NCBI GenBank assembly: GCA_019915015.1
Contig: JAHBBC010000003.1
Span: 1,550,001-1,614,000, forward strand
Origin: Auriscalpium vulgare
Taxonomy: Eukaryota > Basidiomycota > Agaricomycetes > Russulales > Auriscalpiaceae
Direction of reading: 5' to 3'
DNA length: 64,000 nt
The notes beneath the pieces are model-generated. The model did not search any database, was not told the origin of the DNA, and saw only the letters and a list, made by a program, of their open reading frames with translations. Below are positions 23,816 to 34,839 of the stretch, piece after piece. The position numbers were made by a program, and so were the translations under genes. Positions within the stretch are counted from its first letter, which is position 1, and each line of letters opens with the position of its first letter.

Positions 23816-26331
23816 ATGGCTTACCTTCTGTCCGCCGCGGCTCTTGCATTTGTGCTCGTCGCCGTATCTGCACAAGATTCCACGCCCGGACAGCCCAAGG
23901 ACGGCGGGCCATCTGGCATGTTCAAAGTTATCGGTGACAGTCTTGTCAGCGGGCAGCAGGTGCGTGTTCGGCCAGTGAAGCAGACGTCAGGCTTGATAAT
24001 AATGCCCCTGTTATCCAGATCTTTCTTGGGACGAACGACAAGGTCTACATTATTGACAAAACCGAGAACAACCCCACAAGGATTGGCGCGCATCCTGCTT
24101 GGGGCTCCGGTGCGCGAAGTTTCTTTACCGCGAGTGACGAGTAATCCGACGCCGAGCTCACAGAGTACACCCTTGGCGGGAACAAAGCTCGGCCGATGGA
24201 CCTCATCACGAACACATTCTGTGCGGTATGTGTGGATAATCCGCCTCCGTTCACGCTGGAACTGATAGCGCTCTGATTGCAGGGCGGAAACGTACTGGGA
24301 AATGGCACCTGGGTGAACGTCGGGGGCAACGCAGAAGTCATGTACGGCGGTGAGAACACGGTATATCAGGATGGCGGCGGACCATACCATGATCCAGACG
24401 GCAGTCATTCGTACGTTCCCAGAGGTCGTGTAGTTGCATTCACGCTGATCTTATGTTCTTTTGTAGCGTTCGGTAAGTTGAATGAATGAAGGCGTGTTAA
24501 AACGCTAATCATGTCCGCCTTTAGCTTACTCGACCCATGTGACGACGGCAACTGCGCCTGGACACTTGCCGCCAACCTTACGACAAGACGATGGTACCCC
24601 ACTGTGTGCGTCCTACAATGTAAATCGTTCTGTACTTCTTTCTGAACTTCCCCCCGCAGCGAAACCTTAGAAGATGGCAGCCTGCTTATTGTAAGTCCGC
24701 CCCTACACAGCCCATCAGCCGTCGTTAAATCCTTACTCCAGGTTGGTGGATCTCATTCGTCTGTTTTCGTTAATGATGCCAGCTCTACCAATCCAACATA
24801 CGAGTTCTGGCCTCCGCGCGGTGCACCGGTTCAGTCGCAGATACTCCTTAGCTCGCTACCGGCCAATCTATACCCCTTGACGTTCCTTCTTCCATCCGGC
24901 AAGATTCTGCTGCAAGCCAACTGGAAGACCGCGATCGTCAACTACCAAACCGGCATCGAGAAGCGCCTTGATGACATGCCTGACGCAGTAAGAACGTACC
25001 CGGCGTCGGCTGGCGTGGTCATGCTCCCTCTTACACCTGCCAACAACTGGACCGCCACGGTTCTGTTCTGTGGCGGAGCGAACATAAGCTCTGACCAGTA
25101 AGTCTGCGAGTCGATCTTTGCATCGCACTTGATTCTCACCGAATGGCGGTAGATGGAAGACGAACTGGAATATCGCTCAGAACCCCGCCTCCCAGTCTTG
25201 CGTGCAGCTTGCGCCGGACGTATCGCCATCGTATTCCGCCGTCGATCCACTCCCTGAAGGCCGGACGATGGGCAACATAATCCAACTGCCCAATGGTAAA
25301 GTCTTGATTCTTAACGGCGCTGCCACCGGTAAGCCTTTCGCTGTTATGTTTGACGATATGCTGAAGGAAAACTAGGTGTCGCCGGCAACGGCAATGACTC
25401 ATGGGCGATCGGCGAGTCGTACGCAGACCATCCGCTTCTCCATCCCGTCCTGTATAACCCCAATGCTCCCGCGGGCTCTCGATGGACCAAGGAGGGTATG
25501 TCACCGAGCGAAATTCCGCGCATGTATCATTCGTCGGCAATACTTCTTCCTGATGGTAAGTCGCCCTCGCAAATGTTGCGCGACGGTGCTCATCTCTTCT
25601 GCTAGGGTCTGTCTTCGTGGCCGGCTCGAACCCTAATTACGACTACAATGTTGCGGACAACATTCCATACAAGACGGAGTATCGTGTCGAAAAGTTCTTC
25701 CCCAGCTACTTCAACCAGTGGCGCCCTGAGCCTCAAGGGCTGCCAGCGAATCTCGGATACGGCGGGAATTCTTTCGATGTGGGGCTCCCGGCGCTTGGGG
25801 ACATGGTGGGCGATGTCCACAACATCAAGACCGCGAAGGCGGTGGTCATGAGGACCGGGTTCTCGACGCACGGCCAGGTATGTGTTCACTCGCTGCGTCG
25901 CCGTACATCAGACAGCTCAACGTCACACAGAACATGGGGCAGCGGATGGTGGAACTACAGGTAGCGTACACGATGAACGAAAACGGTAGCGCGATCCTCC
26001 ACTGCAGCCAGCTGCCCCCGAATCCAGCTGTATTCCCTCCTGGACCAGCGCGTCAGTCCCATTTCAATCTGCCCACCTGACTCGTACTGATAGCGTTGGT
26101 GCGGCAGTGCTGTTCATCGTGGTCGGCGATGTGCCGTCAGTGGGCAAGCAGATCATGGTGGGGTCTGGGAAGATAGGGGCACAGCCGGTTTCCGACCCGG
26201 CGCCGCTGCCAAACTCGTTCTTCCCGAACACTTTCGTGAAGGCCGATCAGGGCAACAGCGGAGCGGCGGCGCGTGCAGCGGGATGGGCCATGGGTGCCAT
26301 TGGTGCTGTTCTGGGGATCGTGTTTGTGTAG
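23816..26331 (+). CDS. Glyoxal oxidase (AA5_1 copper radical oxidase), secreted/GPI-type
   Basis: Thirteen exons (first 23816-23959, last 26108-26331) encode 623 residues with all phases consistent. Glyoxal oxidases are extracellular copper radical enzymes that oxidise small aldehydes and reduce O2 to H2O2 for peroxidases. All expected active-site residues are present: Cys98 (TNTFCAGG) and Tyr168 (RRWYPT), which form the thioether cofactor; Tyr409 and His410 (PRMYHSSA); and His507 (STHGQNMG). A signal peptide ends near SAQD (residues 18-21). The Kelch-like propeller is followed by the C-terminal domain and a hydrophobic tail (AGWAMGAIGAVLGIVFV) that suggests GPI anchoring. Exon 5 (24467-24472) is only 6 nt. 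Neighbours are unrelated, but AA9 genes occur in the same window, fitting a lignocellulose-degrading lifestyle. Confidence 0.95.
24467..24472 (+). other. 6-nt micro-exon of the glyoxal oxidase gene
   Basis: CGTTCG is bounded by TTTTGTAG upstream and GTAAG downstream. With it, introns of 56 and 52 nt result and the protein reads SHSVRLLDPCDDG; without it, a 114-nt intron would remove the two residues VR, which fit the family pattern before LLDP. Confidence 0.75.
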
Positions 26332-26501
26332 ATGACAGCCTTGTACGATAGCTGACAGCCTCGTACGATAGATGCCATTAGTATGGTCCAACCTAGGAGA
26401 GTTCGCCAGCATCAATTGCAGGACATCAGACAGGGACGCAGAGATAGCAAATTTCCGCTAGCCGCATATGTCGCCATCTTATCTACGGAGCGGAGCTATG
26501 G

Positions 26502-26508
26502 TATAAAA
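26502..26508 (+). promoter_or_regulatory. TATA box of the permease gene
   Basis: TATAAAA, 62 nt upstream of the permease ATG. TTATC/GATA cores (for example at about 26479 and 26537) flank it and could be GATA-factor sites, as in nitrogen-regulated permeases, but single cores are weak evidence. Confidence 0.55.
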
Positions 26509-26563
26509 GCGCGCAAAACGGATCACAAATGCTTGGGTTATCTTTTTCCCTCGTCCACTCACC

Positions 26564-29031
26564 ATGTCGCCCTCCGCGTCGCTCAAAAGCAGGTCCACGT
26601 CGGCGAAGAACCTGCCCGCAGCAGAAGATGCGCCGTCCATCGACCAAGACGAACTCCAGATGGTAATACCCAGGCGGCGTCTGGCGGGCCTACCGGGCGG
26701 TCTGAAGCAAGCGGCACCGTGATATTATCGTTCAATCGGTAACGTCCTACTTGTAGTGGTGTTAGACTGGAATGGCTGCGGGTATCCCTGCTCCCCTCCG
26801 TTTGCGTAAATCGAGCACTGTACTGCAGTGCTTGTGGCATGTGGGCGGTTGTAGCGGGGATTGAGATCATACCGCTTGAACCTGATCAGCGCTCAGACCT
26901 GCGTAGGGAAGCCCCCAGTGTCACACTTACTCTTATTTCCCTCCTTCCTTTCTCGGGGGAGGAGCAGTAGCAGATTTACTGATTTTATTACCATTTTTGA
27001 CCTTGCTAGCAAACCCTTGGTTACAAGCAGGTGCGTACATCTTCATTTGCGGCCGTTATAATCTGACCATGGCTCCTAGCAACTGCACCGAACATGGCAT
27101 CTGCTCGAGAGTTTCGCGGCAAGCTTCTGCGCGCTCAATTTTATTGGCGGTGTGAGGTACGACAATGACTTCATCGAGCGAAGAGGCTCTTCTCATTGGA
27201 CTGAGCAGATCCGGAATCTTCTTGGGTCTCCTGGCCGGCGGACCTGCAGCCATATGGCGAGCACTCTTTTCTTTTCGTTTGAGTACTATATCTGACCTTC
27301 CCTCCAGGTCGTCCTACCTCATCACCATGGTCTTCATGTTCATCACCGCCGCCGTCCTCGCTGAGATCTGCTCCGCTCTCCCTCTGAGTGGATCCATTTA
27401 CATCTGGGCAGCGGAGAGTGCAGGCCCCAAGTACGCCCGGTTCTTCGGGTTCTTGGTCGCCTGGTGGTCTACTACTGCGTGGATGACCTTCACTGCCGGG
27501 AATTGCCAGGTACTTGCGCCATTGCATGCGCCTCATTATCCTACTTACGCACGCACACGACAGTCCACTGCGAATTACATCGTCTCACAGCTCGCTGTTT
27601 GGGAAATCGACTTCCCGGGCGGCGTAGGCAATGACAATGTCAAGTGGCGCGCTTTAATCTGGGCCATCTCTGAGGGCCTGCTCGTTGTGTCCATTGCCAT
27701 CAACTACCTCCCTCCGAGGTGGTACTCGCATGTCTTCAAGTTCACCATGGCCTTGATGATGTTGGACTTCTTTTTGAACGTTATTTGGTTGCCCATTGCT
27801 GTGCACAACACGTACGGGTTCCGCTCTGCCAGCGACGTGTTCACGCAGACTTGTGCGTTCCATCGGTTTCACTTCTCGGCTGTTCTTGACATGCGTGGCG
27901 TACAGACAACGGCACTGGAGCACCTGCAGGATGGAACTGGATCTTGTCCTTGTAAGCAGCCAAGATATCAGGTTCGCATCCTGGATCTCATTCTCTCTAC
28001 AGCCTTTTCACAGCGGGAACCTTGACGGGCTTTGATGCTTCTGGTCATATTGCCGAGGAGACGAAAAATGCTAGGTACGATACCGTTGTTTATTGGAAGA
28101 AGCGTTAAGCTGACATGGCTATGTACAGCGTTGTCGCCGGCCGTGGTATCCTCTACAGTGCTTTCGCCACCGGCATCCTCGGCTTTGCCACCACGATCCT
28201 ATTCCTGTTCTGCACGCCTCCCCTCGACCAAGTGTTTGCACTTGATGCGCCGCAGCCCTTCGTGCAGATTTACGCCCTCTCTCTCGGCAAGGGCCCCAGC
28301 ATCTTCATGACCGTCATCGCTACCCTCGGCATGATAATGGTACGTTGGTTTCTGGCATCCCTGCGTCTGCTTATTGATGGTTTTCGCCACCACAGAACAC
28401 CAGTATTGCGGTTGTTGCATCGTCCCGCCTGGTCTTCGCTGTTGCGCGAGACGGTGTTCTCCCTCTCTCCGGGTGGATCGGTCGCGTCGACAGCAGCGGG
28501 CAGCCGAAGAACGCGGTGACCGTGATCTTCGTCTTCGCGGCTTTCCTCCTGTGCTCGATCCTTCCGAGTCAGGTTGCATTCACCTCGCTCGTTTCCGCCG
28601 GCGGGATCCCCACGATCGCGGCATACGGCCTCATCGCGATGCTCCGCTTGTTCATGACCCCGGACTCGTTCAAGACGTCGCACTTTTACCTCGGCAAGTT
28701 CCGCAAACCTTTCTACTTGGCGGCCGTGCTCTTCAACGGTTTGGTATTCGCTGTAAGTTCATTCGACTGAGATCCTTCATCATGTCTTGATGCGCCGTTT
28801 GAACAGGTTATGATTTCGCCTTTCTATTTCCCGGTCGATGCAGAGTCTTTCAACTTCGCCTGCGTCATCTTCGGGGCCGTCACAATCTTCGCTATCATGT
28901 CGTGGTACTTCACTCCTGCGTCGAGTTGGTTGCGTCAGGAACAGGTGGAGCAGGCGTTGCGGAACACGTCGGGTGACGCCGCGCCCGTTGAGCACGATGG
29001 GAGCCTGGGAGACCACGATGACCCCAAGTGA
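26564..29031 (+). CDS. APC-superfamily permease (GABA/choline/amino-acid transporter family)
   Basis: Eleven exons (26564-26662, 27010-27030, 27080-27156, 27209-27256, 27308-27509, 27564-27852, 27906-27951, 28003-28074, 28129-28339, 28396-28752, 28807-29031) encode 548 residues. About 12 membrane helices are evident. Family motifs: [20 protein letters not shown] at the cytosolic N-terminus; [44 protein letters not shown]; and [16 protein letters not shown]. These define the yeast Hnm1/Uga4-type amino acid-choline transporter family at the plasma membrane or vacuole. The substrate cannot be decided from sequence. The intron 27257-27307 is GC-AG. The first intron (347 nt) is unusually long, and exon 2 is only 21 nt; an extra small exon there is possible. 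C-terminal tail is acidic. Confidence 0.92.
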
Positions 29032-29257
29032 ACGCGCATTGTCTCCGTTGACGATGCTTCTCAATCTACGGCGTGTTCCTTACTATGTTGATGACTTCCT
29101 TAAACCTTTCTCTGCGTTTACGTCCCCGTTACTACTCATAATTCACGAATGAGATGTGTGCTAGAATGGTTCGAATCCTAGTGCGCCTTGACATGCGCCT
29201 TCTACATCCGATATCTGCTCCAACGATGAGTTTCGATACGACGCAGTTAGTGGAACG

Positions 29258-31358
29258 TCATACCTCTTTCGGCGCAGCCACGCTGAGGACGATGGGGTCT
29301 CGCTCGCCAACTAGGACCTCGTCTTCAATTCGGAGCCCTAGCCCGTGAAACTGCTTGGGGAACTCAGGATCTGCCGGCACGTACACGCCTGAAAGTGCCG
29401 TCAGCGGCTTCGTGCGGTACAAGGTGAGGAAGGCTTACCGGGTTCGATGGTGATCACCATGCCCTCCTTTAGCCTATGCGCAGCAAGGAGTCAGAAAGAC
29501 CTAGGTCAGTCTAAAGCTGGGTCCACTCACGGTGCTCTCCGATCAAATGTGCCAGACTCATGAAGGTCTAAAAATGATCTGTGATCAGCGAGAATAGACA
29601 GAACAACGTTTTTTGACAAACCTATGCCCACAGGGTGTGTCAGGTAATGTGGATACAGCACACGCTCTAAGACACTTGGGCGTCCTTGGACTCCGAAGAC
29701 AAAACCAATCTGCTTCAGCTCTTCCCTCAACATCTCTACTGAGCGTCGATGGAGATCGTCCAAAGAGAAACCATTAGCCGTAGAACAGAGCGCTACGAGT
29801 TGTTTCTGCGCGGAGAGTAGCGCTGCGTAGAGTTCGCGCTGTGGTGCTGTGAAAGTGCCATTGACGGGGAATGTCCGGGCTAGACATCGTCAACGCAGAG
29901 TCAGAACTGAGATGGGTATCAAATTGCTCGACTAACAAATGTCCGAGGCGTAGCCACTGTGAAGGAATTAGCTCCGTGCAAGATAAAAATTTCCTCGGAA
30001 GCTTACTTGTATTCTCCACCTGCATCTATAAGAACGAGTTCGCCGTCGCGAAGGATATGATTATTTCTAGTGTAGTGTATTACCAGGGCATTTTCTCTGT
30101 GAGGAAATAGTAGGGTCAGTACGGCACAAGAACTGCCTAGAGCGAAGTCACACACCCGGAAGCTACTACCGGTACATACGCCGGCCGCTGAGATCCACCT
30201 CTTGCGCATATATATTCAAAGTGGGCGGCCAGATCTGCCTCTGACATGCCAGGCTGTGCAAGACGCATGGTCTGCCGTATCGATAAATAAAAGTATAGAC
30301 GACATTATGAGAAGAGGGCACAGACCTTAGCATGTGCACGAGCACTGATGTCTGCTGCGGCTCGAAGGACGGCCTGCTCATATTTGCTCTTCACACTTCG
30401 TAGTTCGCCAACCACAGAAGCGAGAGGTTTCCGTTTTGCAGTACTCAATGCTTCAAGTATGCTTTCTGGATCGGTCTTGCTCGAGCGTGAGCCGCCCAAG
30501 AACTGGAGCAAGGTTTTCGATGTCGACCGTCCCGCGCGTTCGCGGCGCGCAGACGGAGCGTCGACATACACATGTGATGCCGTCGCCACCAAAGCCTTGA
30601 GATCCGCGGCAAAGTCCTCGATAGGTCGCCCCTCGTCGGCTCCGAAGAGGGCTACGGAGTCGGCGAACCGCGTGTACGCGCCGTCCCATTTCTCCTTGGA
30701 TGGGTCCTTGCCTGTGGAGTACAGCAGCATTCGAAAGCCGCGCACGCTGCTGTCCTTCTCTGCTTTGCATGTCAGCTGAAGTAGACTAGAAGGAAGGACA
30801 AGCGCACCCAAGATGAGAGCCGAGTCGGGCTCTTCGAACCCGGTGAGGTACCAAAAGTCCGACGCCTGACGGAACTTGTAACTTTGCGAGGATGTGAGCG
30901 ACAGCCCTGCGTATAAGGAAGCAAAACGTACAATATGGCTGGAATGTTATGTCCTTGGTAAGATGGCGGATGTACGAGTGGACTGTGACGCACCTCCGCT
31001 CATGTACTTCATCTGCCCAGAGACAGACACCACCAAGCTCCCTTCGGGTAGGCTCTCAATGAGCTGCACCCGGCGACGTTCGTACTCTTCAGCAGGTATT
31101 CCCGGAGTCACTTCTCCGGGTTGGACTGCGACGACAGGTACTCAAACTGCGTCATTGGTCGGCACGAAATGGTTGCTCACCGAGGTGGGGGTGGCTGCGG
31201 GAGGTTGGCTGTCCGAACGCGGACGGCTTGAGGACATCGTGCACAATTGCTTCGGTTGCATAGCACCTGTGTCGCAATGTTGCGCACGTACTGACCGCGA
31301 GCTTCAAGTTGCTGTGGCACAGCGCTCGAGTGACGCACGCGAGGGAGCGAAGAGACAT
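29258..31358 (-). CDS. ICP55: Mitochondrial Xaa-Pro aminopeptidase, ICP55-like (M24B)
   Basis: About eleven exons on the minus strand encode roughly 500 residues. The start is ATG 31358, giving MSLRSLACVTRALCHSNLKL, an Arg-rich amphipathic mitochondrial presequence; a longer frame upstream begins with GTG. Then comes the conserved AFGQPTSRSHPHLVQPGEVT and the aminopeptidase P N-domain (QASDFWYLTGFEEPDSALIL). The catalytic pita-bread domain keeps the metal ligands: Asp in LVLIDAGGEY, Asp in GYASDISRTFPVNG, His in YLTHPVGID, Glu in VITIEPGVY and Glu in LRIEDEVLV. ICP55 trims one residue from mitochondrial imports after MPP cleavage, stabilising them; human XPNPEP3 is the equivalent. All parts are present and in frame, so the gene looks intact. 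Confidence 0.92.
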
Positions 31359-31498
31359 GCGCGTGCCGAAACGAAGCTGGCGCGGCACAACCAGTGTCGG
31401 TGCTTCGGCCCGTACACAAAATTGGTGCGCGCTCTAGCTTTCAATGTCAAAGGGTTACTATATTGCTCAAATGGCACGGCAGGTATACACAGTCTGAA

Positions 31499-33320
31499 CT
31501 ACTGCTGATACTGCCCTCGAAGTCTCAACCACGCCCGTTTCAGATGCAGCTTTGAAGCCGGAAGCTTACCCTCGCTGTTCGACTCCAGCGAGGTAGCGTC
31601 AGTGAGGTTTCCGCTTTGAAATGACGACGAAGACGACGAGTCCGACGACGTATCACACGGGGTCGATCGATTGATAGAAGAATCAGGGGCAGAGACCGCG
31701 GAGATCGTACTGAACGTGAACCAAGGGTATGGGTCTTCATGGGATTTATATTGCTGTCCAGGGTATAATTTCATGCCGCTCAACCGTTTTTTGGAGCTGC
31801 TTGCAGACGCGTGCGCTTCAGAATTGTTTTGGGGTAGCCATTGGCCAGGGCGTACTCGACGGGATATCGCATCCCAATCACTGATATCACGCATGAGTCA
31901 ACATGACGCCCCGCTAATGACAACCTCGATAACTTACATATAATGAAAGAATTCGTGTGCTTTGATTTGTTGGAGCGTCGGCCTGCATTCAACTTTCTTC
32001 TCAAAAAGCTGCACGGGCAATTGTCAGCAACGTTGGAACATTAGAAAAAAGAATGATCGACATACTTTTCTCAAGAGGTCCATCTCATGTACGTCGAGTT
32101 TGTCGGATGACTGGAACACCAAAGGGTCTTCCTTGATGCTCTTGGAGAGGTTGTAGAGCCAATCAGGGCCATCGGGATCACCGGCTGCTGCGAACGGGTC
32201 CTGCAGCACCAGTCAGCGACCACACATTGCACGTGTGACATGATGTACTCACCCGCCCAGTCAACAGCTCAAATAATATGACGCCAAATGCCCACAGGTC
32301 GGCCTCAACACTATACGACTTCCCGCTTAGAACTTCTGGTGATGCGTACTCGGGAGTCCCATGGCTCGCAGAGGTGGTCATTGGCTTGGCTTGGCCACCA
32401 TTAGACGCAGGTTTCGGTGGGACACTATTGAAATCCCGCGCTAGCCCGAGATCGGCCAGAACGAGGTGGCCTTCGTCATCGATGAGGATGTTGCCTGGCT
32501 TTACATCGCGATGCAGAATGCTGTTGCAGTGTAAGAGCTGGATGGAAAGTAACTATAGGGGCGTCAGCATAATGACTTTCATTACTTTCCGAGACTCACT
32601 AGCTCAGCCGCATATACTTTGATAGAATGTGACTTGAGACGCGTACCACGATACTTCTCGAGCATCGAAAAGAGATCGCCGCCCGGGTAATATGCCTATC
32701 TCGCCAGTGAAGACTAATACGACTGCAAAACAACGATGCACTAACCGTGATGAAATAGAAGTTTGTTCGGTCGTGGAAACTGGCCTTGAGGGACAAAATG
32801 TTGTGCGTATCCCGCATTTTGCAAAGAGTCCGCTGCTCTCTGAGGGCGAACTCGACGTCCTCAGCGTCCATACCAAGCTTCGAGATCATTTTCAAGGCGA
32901 AAAACTCTGTAGTGATTTTGTCTTGGACCAGGTAGACTGTGCCTGACCCTCCTTGCCCCAGAGTGCGTATGGCTCGGAAAGACTCCAAGGGATGGGAAGG
33001 CTTATAGTCGAGCTGTTAAGGGGGATATCAAATGAACGAGGGGTAACTACGCACTGTATCCCAAGGAAAACGTGTCGAGGGAGATAAAGGGGAAAGCGGG
33101 GAGAGCAGGGAGCTCGAGATCCTCTTCGTCAACTGGAGGACCGGGCGGCCCATAGCCTTGACTCTCCGGACGGCAGGCGACTCGATGGACTATCAATCAT
33201 TTCGCATTAGGGGTGGTGAAAGGAGCGAGGATAAGTGATACGCACATGCGCCGGAGGATTGAGTTGCGCAGGGTTGCGATCGATGTTCAAAGAAGAGAGT
33301 TGGGTATTGATGGAAAGCAT
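31499..33320 (-). CDS. Serine/threonine protein kinase (AGC-like), DLG variant
   Basis: Nine or so exons from ATG 33320 encode roughly 490 residues. The kinase domain begins after FPWDTLDYKPSHPLESFRAI: glycine loop LGQGGSGTVYLV, catalytic Lys in FFALKMIS, HRDVKPGNIL catalytic loop, Mg-binding DLG in VLADLGLARDF in place of the usual DFG, activation segment ending GTPEYASPEV, and DLWAFGVILFELLTGR. The N-lobe and TPEY pattern are AGC/YANK-like. After the kinase domain comes CRPTLQQIKAHEFFHYIDWD, the AGC-tail start, then a Ser-rich 130-residue tail; no clear C-terminal hydrophobic motif (FxxF) is visible. No PH, C2 or other targeting domain was found. Pathway unknown. The two N-terminal exons are inferred from phase and splice sites only. 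TTATAA at about 33388 may be its TATA box. Confidence 0.87.
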
Positions 33321-33813
33321 TATGGGTATTGGTTATAGCGGTTGAAGATAGAGTGATAAAGACCGGAAGGGTCGAGTTTGCGCTCCTTATAAGTGCGGCG
33401 GATGGTCAGTCTCACTCCCAACAGGCTGTGCCCCGAAGTCAGACCTTATTACAACAGGCTTGTCTCTTCCACGGTTTTTGCATCGAGCTCACAAGGGAGA
33501 TAAATCTCGTAACAAGTAGAGGCGATGGTGACATAGTCCTCTTGAGCCAGCGAAGTTACGTAGAGCAAGTGTATGGCCAACCAGCTGGAGCGCGGTCGAA
33601 CAGGCCAGCTTCCGCGCGGGCCAGCGGGCCACTTTCCGCGCGGGCCAGCTGTCGTCCGCAATGTCTCAGTTGACTTGACTTGAAGCGCCGGCGTACATGC
33701 TTGGGGCAGAATCCATAAGAAACTGTGGGTATTTCATAGTAGGATTACAAGCATATGATGCACCTACGAACACCACCGTGCGTTTAGAGTGACAGGACGT
33801 ACCGCCACGGGGC
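33321..33813. other. Intergenic region with short GC-rich repeats
   Basis: Kinase promoter on the left (TATA-like at about 33388), 3' flank of the next minus-strand gene on the right. Between about 33587 and 33650 a GC-rich stretch repeats GGCCAGC several times; see the separate repeat entry. Confidence 0.5.
33610..33649 (+). repeat. Short direct repeat, 16-bp unit
   Basis: The 16-mer TTCCGCGCGGGCCAGC occurs at 33610-33625 and 33634-33649, separated by 8 bp. Each unit contains the palindrome CCGCGCGG. Further partial copies of GGCCAGC lie just upstream. Confidence 0.8.
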
Positions 33814-34579
33814 TCATAGCGGCGTGTAATCATCCCTCTGTTCTTTCTTTCCGCTGCGCTTCAAGTGCGTAAGCGAGCGGCCCAAGGCGCTCGCTGTCGC
33901 GCGAAGCTTCTTCACGCCCGTACCCGACTTGGCCTCTCCAGGATACCGTTTGTTGACCGGTGCCACGGAGCTTCCCGCCCCGCCCGGCGCGCTGGCAGCG
34001 CGCGGGTGATTTGAGGACGCGCGAGAGGATTTGGGTGACGGCAAATTCGACTGGGAGAAACCGGGTTCGGATGGAGAAGCGGGTGCAGGGGTAATGAGGT
34101 CAGGTGGCAGGATATCTGCGAAGGTCATGCCGCGTTGCGGGCGACGCTGGGCGTGTGGTGGAGTCGACGGTTGGGACCTCGACGACCCGGAGTCGTCAGA
34201 CCGGCGGATTTTGGTGGTCTCGTCAAAGTAAACAGGACGGTGCGGGGCCACTGATAGGCATCAGCTCCAGGAAAAGACCCGCAGCAGGGCACGAGGACAT
34301 ACTGTGCATCGTGTTCTCAGGACCCTTGGCTTGGACGAGACGATGAGCATCTTTGAGCGGTATAAGAGTCCCGTACTCTTCTCCCGGTGCACTGACGAAG
34401 AGCTGTCCGTTCTTGTCGCGAAAGGTATATTGTCGGGTATCTGCGTCGTATGCTGTGCGCACCATCCCAGTCGGAAGTCTGTGTGCGTCCTGGGCGACGA
34501 AGGTCAGACTTGCTCAGGAAGCTTTACGAGGACATACTTCTGCATAGTCGTTGAATTGTCTAGACATGGTGGATTGCAT
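33814..34579 (-). CDS. Unknown small protein with disordered basic C-terminus
   Basis: Three exons (the first 34579-34538) encode about 205 residues. The N-terminal third looks folded: DAHRLPTGMVRTAYDADTRQ, YTFRDKNGQLFVSAPGEEYG and TLIPLK. I recall similar tyrosine/glycine-rich segments in hypothetical basidiomycete proteins but cannot name a domain. The rest is Ser/Pro-rich and disordered, with KRYPGEAKSG and KLRATASALGRSLTHLKRSGKK near the end, the latter a possible amphipathic basic helix. No signal peptide or membrane segment. The two small introns splice in frame. The gene is divergent from RPN10, with 260 bp between the start codons; this says nothing definite about function. Confidence 0.7.
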
Positions 34580-34839
34580 GAGAACCTGGCGCCCGACGAT
34601 ACGACGGGCAACGCATGCCGTTCGAATCAGTGGACGTCGTGACGGTCCGACGGATAGGACCGCGGCCAAGCGCGCGTAAATACAGTCACGCGTCCGCGCT
34701 GACGCGTCGAGCTCGTCGCTGAACTGCAGGCTTGTACGCCTTCACCCTGCCCCCGTTTGTTTCCAACCTGCAGTTGTGATACTCGCCTTTCCCGCGGTAG
34801 AACTATCAACTTCATCTCCTCACCGATCCTTCACCCGCA

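Noticed and set aside
29155..29190. GGTTCGAATCC motif resembling a tRNA T-arm
   Set aside because: The flanking bases do not form a five-base-pair T stem and no D-arm, anticodon arm or acceptor stem could be drawn around it.
31359..31388. Longer N-terminus for the ICP55-like protein
   Set aside because: The apparent start codon at 31388 is GTG; ATG 31358 gives a proper mitochondrial presequence.
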